DNA of 60,600 nt from Paenibacillus polysaccharolyticus (GTDB lineage: Bacteria > Bacillota > Bacilli > Paenibacillales > Paenibacillaceae): NCBI RefSeq assembly GCF_900102085.1, contig NZ_FMVM01000027.1, positions 1 through 60,600 on the forward strand, in the 5' to 3' direction. Shown here in pieces: positions 8,924 through 18,177 of this stretch. Below the pieces are notes generated by a model. The model was not told the origin of the DNA. It did not search any database and was given only the letters and a program-made list of their open reading frames with translations. Position 1 is the stretch's first letter. The number at the start of each line of letters is the position of its first letter. The translations under genes and the position numbers were made by a program.

Positions 8924-8999
8924 TTGAATCAACGCTGTAATCCATAAGGTTTATGCCACCGAGCGCAAACAGAATCAAAATAGATTCGTGTTAACAGGA

Positions 9000-9026
9000 G
9001 GAGCGTGATTATGCGCTCCTTTTTTT
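9000..9026 (+). terminator. Terminator after the FAH gene
   Basis: GGAGCG pairs with CGCTCC around a short loop and is followed by seven T. It lies between the converging FAH gene and the minus-strand gene ending at 9073. Confidence 0.75.
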
Positions 9027-9072
9027 GCGTTGCGCTGCCTTGAAGTTTTTATAGATTGAAATGAAACGGGAA

Positions 9073-9477
9073 CTAGATATATGTTTTGTTAGCACTCTCT
9101 GTGAGCAACTCTGCAATTTCCAGGGACTGAAGAGCGTGCTGCTCAGAACTGATACTTCCGCTAGCAAGGCGTTCATCCAGCTGTGACTGAAGCTGTTTAA
9201 TCTGAATGGCAATGGCCTTAGCAAAATCGCCTCCGCTACCCTCTGCAATTGTTCGTAGTGAATGTCCTTGATACAGTTTCTCCGCCAGCTCCTCTTCTGA
9301 AGCCTGGTTCAGTGCACTAAGCAAATCATCATCTTCATTCTCATTGCTGTTCTCCAGATCAACAATAGACCATTTGGGTTCGGGAATAGGGGAGATGGTA
9401 GATTTACTCCATGCAGAACCAGCGAAAGACATTGTAACAATCATTGTGCCTAGAATAAAAACTCTTTTTATATTCAT
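9073..9477 (-). CDS. Small secreted protein of unknown function
   Basis: A 134-residue protein not recognised. It begins with a Sec-type signal peptide (basic MNIKR, hydrophobic VFILGTMIVTMSFAG, likely cut near AWS-KS). The mature part is acidic and predicted largely helical (ENEDDDLLSALNQASEEELAEKL), ending with leucine-rich helices. AAGGAG precedes the ATG at 9477 by about 11 bases. It stands alone between the FAH terminator and the DUF92 gene. The 240 bases upstream hold only a 7-bp hairpin (AACTGAA/TTCAGTT near 9510-9536) and no recognisable RNA element. Confidence 0.6.
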   Translation of the reverse strand: MNIKRVFILGTMIVTMSFAGSAWSKSTISPIPEPKWSIVDLENSNENEDDDLLSALNQASEEELAEKLYQGHSLRTIAEGSGGDFAKAIAIQIKQLQSQLDERLASGSISSEQHALQSLEIAELLTESANKTYI

Positions 9478-9718
9478 CGTTATTATGCTCCTTGTTTTGT
9501 GTTGTTGTTTATGAACTGAATCGAAGTAGTTCAGTTAATTTTGTTGTTTGAGCTAGATCAATTGTAACTCGGAAACCTGAAGTAAAACTTAAAAATAAAT
9601 AAGGTTTTGTCTAGCCGCATGTTCAGTTTCTGCTTTGGCGTAAAACCGTGGTATAATTAACTTTCAAAAATATATAAACGTCATGTGCAAGGTATTGATG
9701 TCACATGCAGGAGAGCTT

Positions 9719-10528
9719 ATGGATTGGATTATTGGCGCTGTGTGCGCTTCTCTGGTAGCGGGGGCCGCTTATGCAAAGAAATCGCTAACCCTGTCGGGAT
9801 GCCTTGCTGCAATTCTGATGGGTACGATATATTACGGGGCAGGCAATCTGTTCTGGTTTGGCACACTGCTGTTATTTTTTATCACGTCAACACTGCTTTC
9901 CAGGTTTCGCAAAGATCGCAAGCAGGAGATGGAGAAGTCTTATGCCAAGACAGGTAATCGGGATGCCGGGCAAGTGATGGCCAATGGCGGTATAGGCATG
10001 CTGTTATGTCTGGCCAACTGGATCATGCCGCATCCAGCGTGGCTGTATGCTTTTATCGGAGTTATGGCAACGGTCACCTCGGATACATGGGCAACCGAAA
10101 TCGGAAGTCTCAGTCGCAAGCCCCCTCGCTCTATACTCACATGGAAGGTGTTAACCCCCGGAGCCTCGGGAGGCGTTTCTATGTTAGGGAGTTCAGCGGC
10201 TGCGCTCGGCGGTATTGTAATTGGTACCGGGGCATTTGCTTTTGCGTCGATTAGCGGATTGGAGCAAACAGCCTGGTTTGGCTGGATTCTGGTTGGACTG
10301 ATCGGTGGGCTAGCAGGAGCATTCGCTGATTCCTATCTCGGTGCAACCGTGCAAAAGATGTATCGTTGCACAGTATGTGGCCGAGAAGTTGAAGTTCATG
10401 AACATTGTGGTCAGCCAACAATACAGGCTCGAGGCTGGACCTGGATGAGTAATGATCTGGTCAATGTGCTCAGTTCTGTGATTGGTGCATGTATAGCTAT
10501 AGGATTAGGTAGCCTTTTGGCGTTGTAG
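9719..10528 (+). CDS. DUF92 / TMEM19-family integral membrane protein
   Basis: A 269-residue protein of about six membrane helices, of the DUF92 family. The plant member VTE6 is a phytyl-phosphate kinase, so an isoprenoid-phosphate kinase role is conceivable but is an inference. Conserved family segments are VTSDTWATEIG, PGASGGVS, GGLAGAFADSYLGA and NDLVNVLSS. Before the last helix lies a cysteine/histidine loop (CTVCGREVEVHEHCG) that resembles a zinc ribbon. The start is the ATG at 9719 with AGGAG 5 bases before; upstream in-frame starts lack a ribosome site. A TATAAT sits at 9652. TetR follows after 14 bases. Confidence 0.85.
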   Translation: MDWIIGAVCASLVAGAAYAKKSLTLSGCLAAILMGTIYYGAGNLFWFGTLLLFFITSTLLSRFRKDRKQEMEKSYAKTGNRDAGQVMANGGIGMLLCLANWIMPHPAWLYAFIGVMATVTSDTWATEIGSLSRKPPRSILTWKVLTPGASGGVSMLGSSAAALGGIVIGTGAFAFASISGLEQTAWFGWILVGLIGGLAGAFADSYLGATVQKMYRCTVCGREVEVHEHCGQPTIQARGWTWMSNDLVNVLSSVIGACIAIGLGSLLAL

Positions 10529-10542
10529 GGAGGGGATACAGA

Positions 10543-11121
10543 TTGAATACGGTGCAGGGAGACAAATCGGAGGCGATTTTGGATGCGGCCTACGGCATAT
10601 TTGGATCAAAAGGATTCTATGAGACTAAAATGTCCGATATTGCCGATGAAGCTGGCATTGCCAAAGGCACGATTTATTTATATTTTAAAAGCAAGGAACA
10701 ACTGTTTGTCGCTGTATCCAAGCGGGATTGTAACAGTTTTATCAGCCGCCTGGAATATGCATTACAAGCGCACGAGAACACGGGTGACAAGCTTGGCGCG
10801 ATCGCCAAGACACATCTGACGTATTATTATGAACGGCGCAATCATACGAAGTTATTTTTCATGGCACCGAATAATGATCCGGATTTGATGAAGTTTATGA
10901 AAGCTTTTATGAACGAGTATATGAGCATGGTATGCAGGGTTCTGGAAAGTGCGGGTGTACCTGAGCCTGTGCTGCTGGCTGAAGCGTATATCGGCATTCT
11001 GGATCGACTGAAGATGGATATTATGCTGAATCCAGAGTTTAATGAACAAGATCTTAACAAACGAATTGCTTTCGCAGCGGCGCTGTTTTTGGACGGATGC
11101 CGTTCCTTTCTGCGAGTATAA
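10543..11121 (+). CDS. TetR/AcrR-family transcriptional regulator
   Basis: A 192-residue repressor-type protein. The N-terminal TetR helix-turn-helix covers about residues 8-55 (ILDAAYGIFGSKGF, MSDIADEAGIAKGTIYLYF). The helical C-terminal domain should bind an unknown ligand. The layout is like the fatty-acid regulators YsiA/FadR, but the ligand cannot be assigned. It starts with TTG at 10543 after GGGAGGGG. It lies directly after the DUF92 gene and 83 bases before the ABC-F gene, so either could be a target. Confidence 0.9.
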   Translation: MNTVQGDKSEAILDAAYGIFGSKGFYETKMSDIADEAGIAKGTIYLYFKSKEQLFVAVSKRDCNSFISRLEYALQAHENTGDKLGAIAKTHLTYYYERRNHTKLFFMAPNNDPDLMKFMKAFMNEYMSMVCRVLESAGVPEPVLLAEAYIGILDRLKMDIMLNPEFNEQDLNKRIAFAAALFLDGCRSFLRV

Positions 11122-11204
11122 GCTGGTATGCAAGATCGTGTAGTTGAGGATAGCTGATAGAGGATAGAGCATTTCAAATTATAGAGAAGTGTGGGTAACG
11201 TGCA

Positions 11205-13142
11205 ATGAATATAATGACCGTAGAGCAGATTGCAAAAAGTTATGGCGAGAAAATCCTGTTTAAGGATGCTTCATTCGGTATGGCGGATCAGGATAAAATC
11301 GGTGTTGTTGGTGTAAACGGCACCGGTAAATCGACGTTTTTGCGCGTTATTGCAGGTATGGAGCCTGCGGATGAGGGACAGATTTCCATCGGCAATGATG
11401 TACGCGTGCAGTTTCTGGCGCAGAATCCGGATTTTAATTCGAACAACACCGTATTGCAACAAGTGTTTGAAGGTGACAGTGCCGAGATGAGAACCGTGCG
11501 CGAGTACACGGAAACGATGGAACTACTGGAATTAAACCCATCAGATACGGCTTTGAATGAACGTCTGATGCGCCTGAACCAACAAATGGAACAGCTTCAA
11601 CTTTGGCAGATGGAGAGTGAAGCGAAGAGCATTTTATCCAAGCTGGGTATACAGCAGTTCGATGCACTTATGGGGACATTGTCAGGTGGACAACGAAAAA
11701 GGGTTGCGCTTGCTTCCGCGTTAATCCATCCTTGTGAATTGCTCATTCTCGATGAGCCTACGAACCATATCGATAATGATTCTGTTGTATGGCTGGAGCA
11801 GTATTTGCAGAAACGCCGTGGCGCATTACTTATGATCACGCATGATCGTTACTTCCTGGATCGAGTGGCCAATGTCATGCTGGAGCTTGATCACGGGCGT
11901 TTGTTCCGATATGAGGCGAATTATACGCGGTTTCTGGAGCTGAAGGCTGAACGGGAAGAACGGGAGTCGGCCTCAGAACAAAAGCGCAAGAATCTGTTAC
12001 GAACCGAACTTGCGTGGATTCGCCGCGGAGCTAAAGCACGGACTACAAAACAAAAAGCGAGAATTGATCGCTTCGAACAACTGAAAGATCAGCAGGGTGT
12101 CCAACGCTCGGGCTCTCTGGAAGTGTCTGTGGGTTCTACGCGTCTGGGGAAAAAGATACTGGAGATTGAACATCTCTCCAAATCGGTTGACAACCGCAAG
12201 CTGATCAACGATCTCAACTACATTGCTGTGCCTGGCGACCGCGTAGGGATTGTAGGTCCGAATGGTAGTGGTAAGTCTACTTTACTACAGATGATTTCAG
12301 GTCGATTGCAACCGGACGCTGGAGTAGTTGTTCTCGGGCCAACCGTGAATCTGGGTTATTTTACTCAAGAACATCAGGAGATGGATGAAACGTTGCGCGT
12401 GATCGAATACATCAAGGAAGTGGCTGAAAATATAAAAACAGCAGATGGTTCATTGATCACCGCTTCACAGATGCTTGAACGCTTTTTATTCAACCCAACC
12501 TCCCAATGGACACCGATTGCCAGGTTGTCGGGCGGAGAGAAACGTCGTTTGTATCTGCTTCGCATTTTGATGGCTGCTCCGAATGTACTGCTACTGGATG
12601 AGCCGACTAATGATTTGGATATTCAGACACTTGCTGTGCTTGAAGATTATCTGGATGATTTTCCGGGGGTTGTGTTTGTTGTATCCCATGATCGTTACTT
12701 CCTTGATCGTACAGTGGACAAAGTGCTGGCGTTTGAGGGGAACGGCGCTGTACGTGTGCACGTAGGTGATTATAGTGAATATGCGGAATGGATGCTCAAA
12801 AATGCCGCCGGGAATCAAGAGAGCGGTGCGAGTGCAGCCAAGAAACAGGTCACTGAGAAAAGCGTTGAAGCTTCGACTCCAGTTACAACGCAGGCAAAAC
12901 CTAAATTGAAATTTAGCTTCAAGGAACAGCGCGAATACGATCAAATTGACGAAAATATCGAAAAGGCTGAAGCAAACCTCGCCCGGATTAACAAGGAGAT
13001 GGAAGCTGCCTTTAGCGATTCAGCGCGTCTGCAAGAGTTAATGGCAGAACAGGCTGAGGCAGAGCGTCACTTGGACGAATTGATGGAGCGCTGGACTGTA
13101 CTTAACGAGCTAGCAGAGCAGATTGAGCAAAACAAATCTTAA
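11205..13142 (+). CDS. ABC-F ATPase, Uup/YfmR type
   Basis: A soluble twin-ATPase of 645 residues that should act on the ribosome, not in transport. The first nucleotide-binding domain has Walker A GVNGTGKST, signature LSGGQRKR and Walker B LLILDEPTNHID. The second has GPNGSGKST, LSGGEKRR and LLLDEPTNDLD. Between them lies the ABC-F linker, rich in Arg/Lys (RGAKARTTKQKARIDR). The C-terminal coiled coil after about residue 560 is typical of Uup and B. subtilis YfmR rather than EttA or antibiotic-resistance ABC-Fs. The ribosome site is weak (GTGGGTAA); ATG at 11214 is an alternative start. A terminator follows at 13183. Confidence 0.9.
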   Translation: MNIMTVEQIAKSYGEKILFKDASFGMADQDKIGVVGVNGTGKSTFLRVIAGMEPADEGQISIGNDVRVQFLAQNPDFNSNNTVLQQVFEGDSAEMRTVREYTETMELLELNPSDTALNERLMRLNQQMEQLQLWQMESEAKSILSKLGIQQFDALMGTLSGGQRKRVALASALIHPCELLILDEPTNHIDNDSVVWLEQYLQKRRGALLMITHDRYFLDRVANVMLELDHGRLFRYEANYTRFLELKAEREERESASEQKRKNLLRTELAWIRRGAKARTTKQKARIDRFEQLKDQQGVQRSGSLEVSVGSTRLGKKILEIEHLSKSVDNRKLINDLNYIAVPGDRVGIVGPNGSGKSTLLQMISGRLQPDAGVVVLGPTVNLGYFTQEHQEMDETLRVIEYIKEVAENIKTADGSLITASQMLERFLFNPTSQWTPIARLSGGEKRRLYLLRILMAAPNVLLLDEPTNDLDIQTLAVLEDYLDDFPGVVFVVSHDRYFLDRTVDKVLAFEGNGAVRVHVGDYSEYAEWMLKNAAGNQESGASAAKKQVTEKSVEASTPVTTQAKPKLKFSFKEQREYDQIDENIEKAEANLARINKEMEAAFSDSARLQELMAEQAEAERHLDELMERWTVLNELAEQIEQNKS

Positions 13143-13182
13143 TTTGGTTGACGTAAGCAAACAAACCATACTATACCATACC

Positions 13183-13234
13183 AATGCCTTTCTTCATCAG
13201 GCGGCTTAGTGCCGCTTTGGAGGAGGCATTTTTG
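13183..13234 (+). terminator. Terminator after the ABC-F gene
   Basis: AATGCCT and AGGCATT enclose an inner GCGGC/GCCGC hairpin, followed by TTTT. It lies 40 bases after the ABC-F stop. Confidence 0.6.
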
Positions 13235-13337
13235 CTTTAAATAACATAGATGAATCCAAACATTTAACATAAATGATGAAACGTTACCCTTGTTTATTAC
13301 GTTTTATTAGTAATGAATTCCATAGAAGGGAGAGAGC

Positions 13338-14282
13338 GTGAAATTGATCAATAATGAAATCAATGAACAACTCGCCATGCTTAAGGAAAAAGGAAGAATC
13401 TACGAAAAATGGACGAAAAGACTTCATAAGCTCCAAGAGGAGGAGAAGCAGTGGGAAGCGAAAGTGGAACATTGCACCGTAGCTCTTCAGAAAGAACAGA
13501 AGGACGTGGATCGGCTGAACGGCATGAGCTTGGCCTCATTTTTCTATGATCTGATCGGCAAGAAGACGGAACGTTTGGAGAAAGAAGAGCTTGAGCTGCT
13601 GGAGAGCAAGTCAGCTTATGATACAGCTTGCCGAATGTTACAGGATGTACAAGAGCAACGGGTTCAAGTTGAGCAAGAGCTTCAAAGACAATCGCAGTAT
13701 AAGTTCTGGGAGAGTGACTACCTAGTTTTATGGGGGAAAAAAGAACAAAGCCTGCTTAAGCAGGATAAAGAACTGCAACAATTGGCCGAAGATCAGGAAC
13801 ATCTGGCGAGCGAACTTCAGGAGCTTAACGAAGCTCTCAGAGAAGGGGATTACTTGGTATATGCGCTTGAACGTGCAGAGAAAGCTTTAGAATCAGCAGG
13901 AAATTGGGGGATATATGACATGATGGGTGGAGGTGCAATCTCCACACATATCAAGCGCAGTCGTATGGATGATGCACAAGTGGCTATTATGGATGCGGGT
14001 AAGCGTCTGCGTCGTTTTCAGAAGGAATTAGAAGATGTAGAGATGGCGGTAAACGCCGATTTAAATTTGGGCGGTCTGCTGTCCTTTGCGGACTATTTCT
14101 TTGATAACTTCTTTGTGGATTGGATGATTCAGGATAAAATTCGTAGTGCCGAGAAACAGGTGAAACATGGACTTAGCATGGTACGACAGACAATACAGGT
14201 TTTACATGGAGAGATTAAGGATCACGAAGCCCGGCTTCAGGTTCAGGAACGCCGTTATCGAGAGTACGTGGAACAGGCCTGA
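13338..14282 (+). CDS. Coiled-coil protein of unknown function
   Basis: A 314-residue protein not recognised. Residues 1-180 are almost continuous charged coiled coil (for example KLQEEEKQWEAKVEHC, LEKEELELLESKSAYD, LAEDQEHLASELQELNEAL). A more hydrophobic middle (YDMMGGGAISTH, LSFADYFFDNFFVDW) precedes a final helical segment. There is no signal peptide or membrane helix. It starts with GTG at 13338 after AGGGAGAG. It is a single gene with its own terminator at 14323. The sequence gives no function. Confidence 0.75.
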   Translation: MKLINNEINEQLAMLKEKGRIYEKWTKRLHKLQEEEKQWEAKVEHCTVALQKEQKDVDRLNGMSLASFFYDLIGKKTERLEKEELELLESKSAYDTACRMLQDVQEQRVQVEQELQRQSQYKFWESDYLVLWGKKEQSLLKQDKELQQLAEDQEHLASELQELNEALREGDYLVYALERAEKALESAGNWGIYDMMGGGAISTHIKRSRMDDAQVAIMDAGKRLRRFQKELEDVEMAVNADLNLGGLLSFADYFFDNFFVDWMIQDKIRSAEKQVKHGLSMVRQTIQVLHGEIKDHEARLQVQERRYREYVEQA

Positions 14283-14322
14283 TCATGAGATGTACCTATT
14301 GTGCCTACTTGGTTCAAATAAT

Positions 14323-14373
14323 AAAGGACACAACTTCCACGCCGTTCATGCGGTGAAAGAATGTGTCCTTTTT
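14323..14373 (+). terminator. Terminator after the coiled-coil gene
   Basis: AAAGGACACA (14323-14332) pairs with TGTGTCCTTT (14362-14371), followed by further T. An inner ACGCCGTTCATGCGGT hairpin fills the loop. Confidence 0.75.
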
Positions 14374-14469
14374 AATATTGAGAAAAGCTCAAATTAACTG
14401 AATGAACTGAATCAAAGTAATAAACAAAGTAATTGTGAATTAAGAAGTAACCTAATCTACCGTCATTCC

Positions 14470-15510
14470 TTACTTCGTAGTGATGTATGCAGCAAGTAGC
14501 TTGGCTGTATTGATTACCGCGCTTTTGTGTGTGCGCTCCATAGAATGAGAAGCGTGAACGCCTGGGCCAATCAGGGCAGCACGAATATTGTTTCCTCCGC
14601 GCAAGGCAGCACTGCCATCAGAGCCGTATTGAGGATAAATGTCTACTACGTAGTCCATGCCATCCTGTTTGGCCAGTTCAATTAGACGACTTGTCATATC
14701 GTAGTCATAAGGACCGGAAGAGTCTTTTGCACAGATGGATACATCCGTTTCTTTACAGCTAAGATCATCACCCATGGCACCCATATCCACAGCAATCATT
14801 TCGCTGATCTCTGCCGGAATATACGCCGCTCCGTGTCCAACTTCTTCATAGTTTGAGATAAGCAGAGAAACGTTATGTACAGGCTTCCAGCCTTCACGAT
14901 GAGCGGATTCAAGAATACCAAACAGGGCCGCTACACTGGCTTTATCGTCGAGATGGCGAGATTTGATGTAACCGCTTGGTGTAATGACAGCCCGGGCATC
15001 AAAAGAGATAAAGTCACCGACACCAATACCAAGCTTTAATACATCCTCCTTGGACGATACCACTTCATCAATCCGGACTTCCATATGATTTTCCGAGCGT
15101 TCAAACGTACGAGCATCAGGGTATACGTGCACGGATGGATGCAGAGAAAGAATCGTTCCCGTATATACCTTGCCGTCTCTAGTGTGAATGGAGCAATACT
15201 CGTTCTCGATGCTATGCATCGTAAAACCGCCAACAGAGGTCAGTTTTAACGTGCCGTAAGAGGTGATGGACCGCACCATGGCACCGAGCGTGTCTACATG
15301 CGCACTTAAAGCAATGGTTCTGGAAGGATCTTCACCGGGCAGTGTGAGCATAGCTCCACCTTTGTTGTTCAGTTCACAGGAGATGTTCAGGGAACTCGCT
15401 TCCTTGCGAATCATCTCTATAATGTGGTGGGTGTATCCGCTTGGACTGGGTGTATCCAGTAATTTTTTCAAAAAAGACAGAACGTAAGATTCATCAATAG
15501 TAAAACTCAT
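14470..15510 (-). CDS. M42-family metallo-aminopeptidase
   Basis: A 346-residue cytoplasmic di-metal aminopeptidase of the M42 family (glutamyl aminopeptidase / endoglucanase M). Metal and catalytic positions are visible: ALSAHVDTLGAMV (His ligand), SRHLDDKASVAAL (bridging Asp), SNYEEVGHGAA (catalytic Glu pair), AVDMGAMGDD and GPGVHASHSMERTH (C-terminal His ligand). The ATG at 15510 lies 9 bases after AAAGGAGG; the frame also opens with a TTG one codon earlier. It probably degrades peptides, with no clear partner in the neighbourhood. Confidence 0.93.
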   Translation of the reverse strand: MSFTIDESYVLSFLKKLLDTPSPSGYTHHIIEMIRKEASSLNISCELNNKGGAMLTLPGEDPSRTIALSAHVDTLGAMVRSITSYGTLKLTSVGGFTMHSIENEYCSIHTRDGKVYTGTILSLHPSVHVYPDARTFERSENHMEVRIDEVVSSKEDVLKLGIGVGDFISFDARAVITPSGYIKSRHLDDKASVAALFGILESAHREGWKPVHNVSLLISNYEEVGHGAAYIPAEISEMIAVDMGAMGDDLSCKETDVSICAKDSSGPYDYDMTSRLIELAKQDGMDYVVDIYPQYGSDGSAALRGGNNIRAALIGPGVHASHSMERTHKSAVINTAKLLAAYITTK

Positions 15511-15554
15511 CAATATTTTCCTCCTTTGTCTTGCAGGTACAGGTCAAATAGAAT

Positions 15555-15604
15555 ACAGCCTGTCTGGGGGAATGTATGTCCATTCCGATCTACCAGCAGG
15601 CTGT
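15555..15604 (-). terminator. Terminator-like hairpin after the LapA-domain gene
   Basis: ACAGCCTG-T-CTGG pairs with CCAG-CAGGCTGT across a 30-base loop, between the minus-strand LapA-domain gene and the M42 gene. On the minus strand the tail ATTCTATTT is only moderately U-rich, so termination may be partial. Confidence 0.5.
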
Positions 15605-15617
15605 TTCTGATTGATTT

Positions 15618-16004
15618 CTACAACGTACCTGTATTGTTGCCTTTTTGCTGAGTCTGGATTGAATCGTTGTGCAGCTGGTGATCGTGTTCAAGTTCGGTTG
15701 AGCGGGTGGAATCCATGTTATCGTAAGAAACGGGTGTAGTAGCGCTGGCTGCAGAAGCTTCCAATTCAGCTACACGCAGATGTAGGCGTTTATTCTCCCG
15801 TTGCAGTCGATATTGACGGTAAATTCCGTAAGAACCTACAATGATACCACCAATTAAAGTACAGCCTAAAATCAGCAAAATCAATGGAACCCGAACCGTA
15901 TTGAACAGCAGGTTAACCTGAACAGAATCTACATTGATGACTGCAAAAATTCCTGTCAGCAGCGCAAAAACAAGACCTGCGATAAGTGCCCATTGCATTT
16001 TCAT
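15618..16004 (-). CDS. LapA-domain (DUF1049) membrane protein
   Basis: A 128-residue protein with two N-terminal membrane helices (LIAGLVFALLTGIFAVINV and VPLILLILGCTLIGGIIVGS), which is the LapA/YciS-like DUF1049 arrangement. A cytoplasmic coil (YRLQRENKRLHLRVAELEA) and a polar tail follow. In Gram-negatives the family assists LPS assembly. Here there is no LPS, so the role is unknown. AAGGAGG precedes the ATG at 16004. Confidence 0.8.
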   Translation of the reverse strand: MKMQWALIAGLVFALLTGIFAVINVDSVQVNLLFNTVRVPLILLILGCTLIGGIIVGSYGIYRQYRLQRENKRLHLRVAELEASAASATTPVSYDNMDSTRSTELEHDHQLHNDSIQTQQKGNNTGTL

Positions 16005-16082
16005 GATGTTGCCTCCTTGTTGTGAACCAAATGCGAACTAGAATGCATTACCCTTTTTCAAGAGTACTGCATCTCGCTTGAT

Positions 16083-16115
16083 TATAAAATCCCTTGCCCG
16101 CCCGGGGCAAGGGAT
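16083..16115 (-). terminator. Terminator after pepF
   Basis: On the minus strand ATCCCTTGCCC pairs with its complement around a short GC loop (16089-16115) and is followed by TTTTAT. It lies 24 bases after the pepF stop. Confidence 0.75.
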
Positions 16116-16138
16116 ATAGATTACAGGGGATTGCAACC

Positions 16139-17929
16139 TTATTTGGTTAACTGTTCCATCTGCTCGATTAATTCTTTGAATACACTCATCGCTTCGCGGA
16201 TAGGCTGCGGTGTTGACATATCCACACCCGCTTTTTTCAAAATATTGATAGAGTAATCACTTCCACCGCTCTTCAGGAATCCGAGATAACGATCGACTGC
16301 AGGCTGGCCCTCTTCCAGAATTTGCTTCGAGAAGCTGGTCGCTGCCGAGAAACCTGTAGCGTATTTATATACATAGAAGCTGTTATAGAAGTGGGGGATA
16401 CGTGCCCATTCCATCTCGATATCTTTGTCAACGGCCATATTTTTGCCATGGTACTGTACATTGAGATCGTAATAAATTTCTGACAGTAACTGTGGTGTAA
16501 GAGCTTCGCCTTGTTCAGCGCGTTCATGAATAATTTTCTCGAACTCTGCGAACATGGTTTGACGGAATACCGTAGTCCGGAACTGATCTGCATAATACGT
16601 AAGTAAATACAGTTTTTCCTTCGGATCTGTTGATTTATTCAACATGTAGTCCATGAGCAGTGCCTCGTTTGTCGTTGAAGCTACTTCTGCAAGGAAAATC
16701 GTATACTGTGCATCACGATACGACAGGGTCGTATCCGAATAATGGGAATGCAGCGCATGACCCATCTCGTGTGCCAATGTGAACATGCTGTTCAGATTGT
16801 CTTTATGGTTAAGCAGTACATACGGGTGAGTGCCATAAGCACCCCAAGCATATGCACCTGAGCGTTTGTTCTCATTTTCGTATACATCAATCCAGCGGTT
16901 ATCATAACCAGCTTGAAGAGCTTCTGCATACTCCTTACCGAGCGGCGCCAGACCTTCCTTGACCGTCTTTTTAGCTTCTTCATAGGTGATGTCCATTTTG
17001 TACTCATCTACAAGCGGGGCGAACAGATCATACATATGCAGTTGATCCACACCCAGCAGTTTTTTACGGAGATCCATATAACGGTGCAAGAGAGGAAGAC
17101 TTTCATGAATCGTGTCTACCAGGTTGTTATACACATCCGTTGGGATGTTGTCACCATACAGGTTCATTTCCATGACAGAAGGGTACTTCCGCACGTTGGC
17201 ATAAAACATATTTTTGGTTACGTTGGCATTCAGTGCTGCGGCGATCGTATTTTTCTGTTTTGCGTAGGTTTCATATACTGCTTTGAAAGCACGCTCCCGA
17301 ACTTCACGGTTTGGGTTTTCAAGAAACTGAATATAGCTGCCGTGAGTCAATTCGACTTCTTTGCCATTCTCGTCTTTAATCCGTGGAAACTTGAGATCCG
17401 CATTGTTCAGCATGCTGAAGATGGTCTGCGGTGCTTGAGACAGATTGCCAACTTGTGCGAGCAGTGCTTCTTCCGCCTGGCTTAATACATGTGCCTTTTC
17501 CCGCTTCATCTCTTCCAAGGTAAACGTATATGCGGAGAGACTCTCATTCTTAATAAGGGCGTCAAGCTCTGAATCCGGTAAAGAAAGAATCTCAGGTGTG
17601 ACAAAGGAAAGTGCTTCGCCTACCCGTACTCCGAGTTTCTGAGCTTTTTGGGACAGGCTTTGATATGTAGGATTAGCTGTGTCTTCATCTTGGTGCATGC
17701 GAGCATATACGAAAAGCCGTTCAAGCTTGAGCCCGATTTCGTCTTCGAATTCGAAGCTGGCTTTAAGGACGTCAGGCTGATTTAATTTGCCTTGGAATTC
17801 AGAGGCTTTTTTCATCATAGAAGATACTTCTTCATACTCCTGATCCCAAGCCTTCTGATCGGCAAATAAATCTTCCAGTTTCCATGTATGCTCGGCTGGC
17901 ACCTCGGAACGTTTCAATAGTTTACTCAT
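16139..17929 (-). CDS. pepF: Oligoendopeptidase F
   Basis: An M3B zinc metallopeptidase that cleaves oligopeptides. The 596-residue form starting at the ATG 17929 has the usual family length. The active site HEMGHALHSHYSD lies at about residues 387-399, with the downstream Glu ligand in the FLAEVASTTNE segment. A perfect AAAGGAGG sits 7 bases before this ATG. The frame stays open upstream to a TTG at 18058 that has its own AAGGAGG and would add a 43-residue signal-peptide-like extension (separate entry). The shorter form is expected in the cytoplasm. It is followed by a terminator and stands apart from other peptidase genes. Confidence 0.95.
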   Translation of the reverse strand: MSKLLKRSEVPAEHTWKLEDLFADQKAWDQEYEEVSSMMKKASEFQGKLNQPDVLKASFEFEDEIGLKLERLFVYARMHQDEDTANPTYQSLSQKAQKLGVRVGEALSFVTPEILSLPDSELDALIKNESLSAYTFTLEEMKREKAHVLSQAEEALLAQVGNLSQAPQTIFSMLNNADLKFPRIKDENGKEVELTHGSYIQFLENPNREVRERAFKAVYETYAKQKNTIAAALNANVTKNMFYANVRKYPSVMEMNLYGDNIPTDVYNNLVDTIHESLPLLHRYMDLRKKLLGVDQLHMYDLFAPLVDEYKMDITYEEAKKTVKEGLAPLGKEYAEALQAGYDNRWIDVYENENKRSGAYAWGAYGTHPYVLLNHKDNLNSMFTLAHEMGHALHSHYSDTTLSYRDAQYTIFLAEVASTTNEALLMDYMLNKSTDPKEKLYLLTYYADQFRTTVFRQTMFAEFEKIIHERAEQGEALTPQLLSEIYYDLNVQYHGKNMAVDKDIEMEWARIPHFYNSFYVYKYATGFSAATSFSKQILEEGQPAVDRYLGFLKSGGSDYSINILKKAGVDMSTPQPIREAMSVFKELIEQMEQLTK

Positions 17930-18058
17930 GGGAATCCTCCTTTGATTATGTGCTGAAAATACGGGCATAGCCGTCTTCGTCTCCTGTGCAAGTGCAGCAG
18001 GAGACGAAGGAATAAGACTAAGAGCCAGAAGAACAGATAACGATTTCTGATATTTCAA
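17930..18058 (-). other. In-frame signal-peptide extension of pepF from a second start
   Basis: From TTG 18058, after AAGGAGG with a 7-base spacer, 43 extra codons run in frame into pepF. They encode a basic start (MKYQK), a hydrophobic core (SLSVLLALSLIPSSPAALA) and a likely signal peptidase I site (ALA-QE). Both starts have near-ideal ribosome sites. One gene may thus give a secreted and a cytoplasmic peptidase. The alternative is that this is a short leader with no product role. Confidence 0.55.
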
Positions 18059-18177
18059 CGGCCTTCCTCCTTACCATACGAATCACTCGTCCCTAATAAC
18101 TTCGTATAGTATGACCTGGGCACAGCCGAAATATTTGAGAGCCTTGAATCGCGTGTAAACACGTTCAGAATTCTGTA

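Noticed and set aside
16913..17485. 190-codon ORF antisense to pepF
   Set aside because: No ribosome site and no domain; it mirrors the pepF frame.
18096..18108. ATAACTTCGTATA, identical to one arm of loxP
   Set aside because: Only one 13-bp arm is present, with no matching second arm or spacer. It lies upstream of pepF and overlaps a possible -10. A chance match is more likely than a recombination site.
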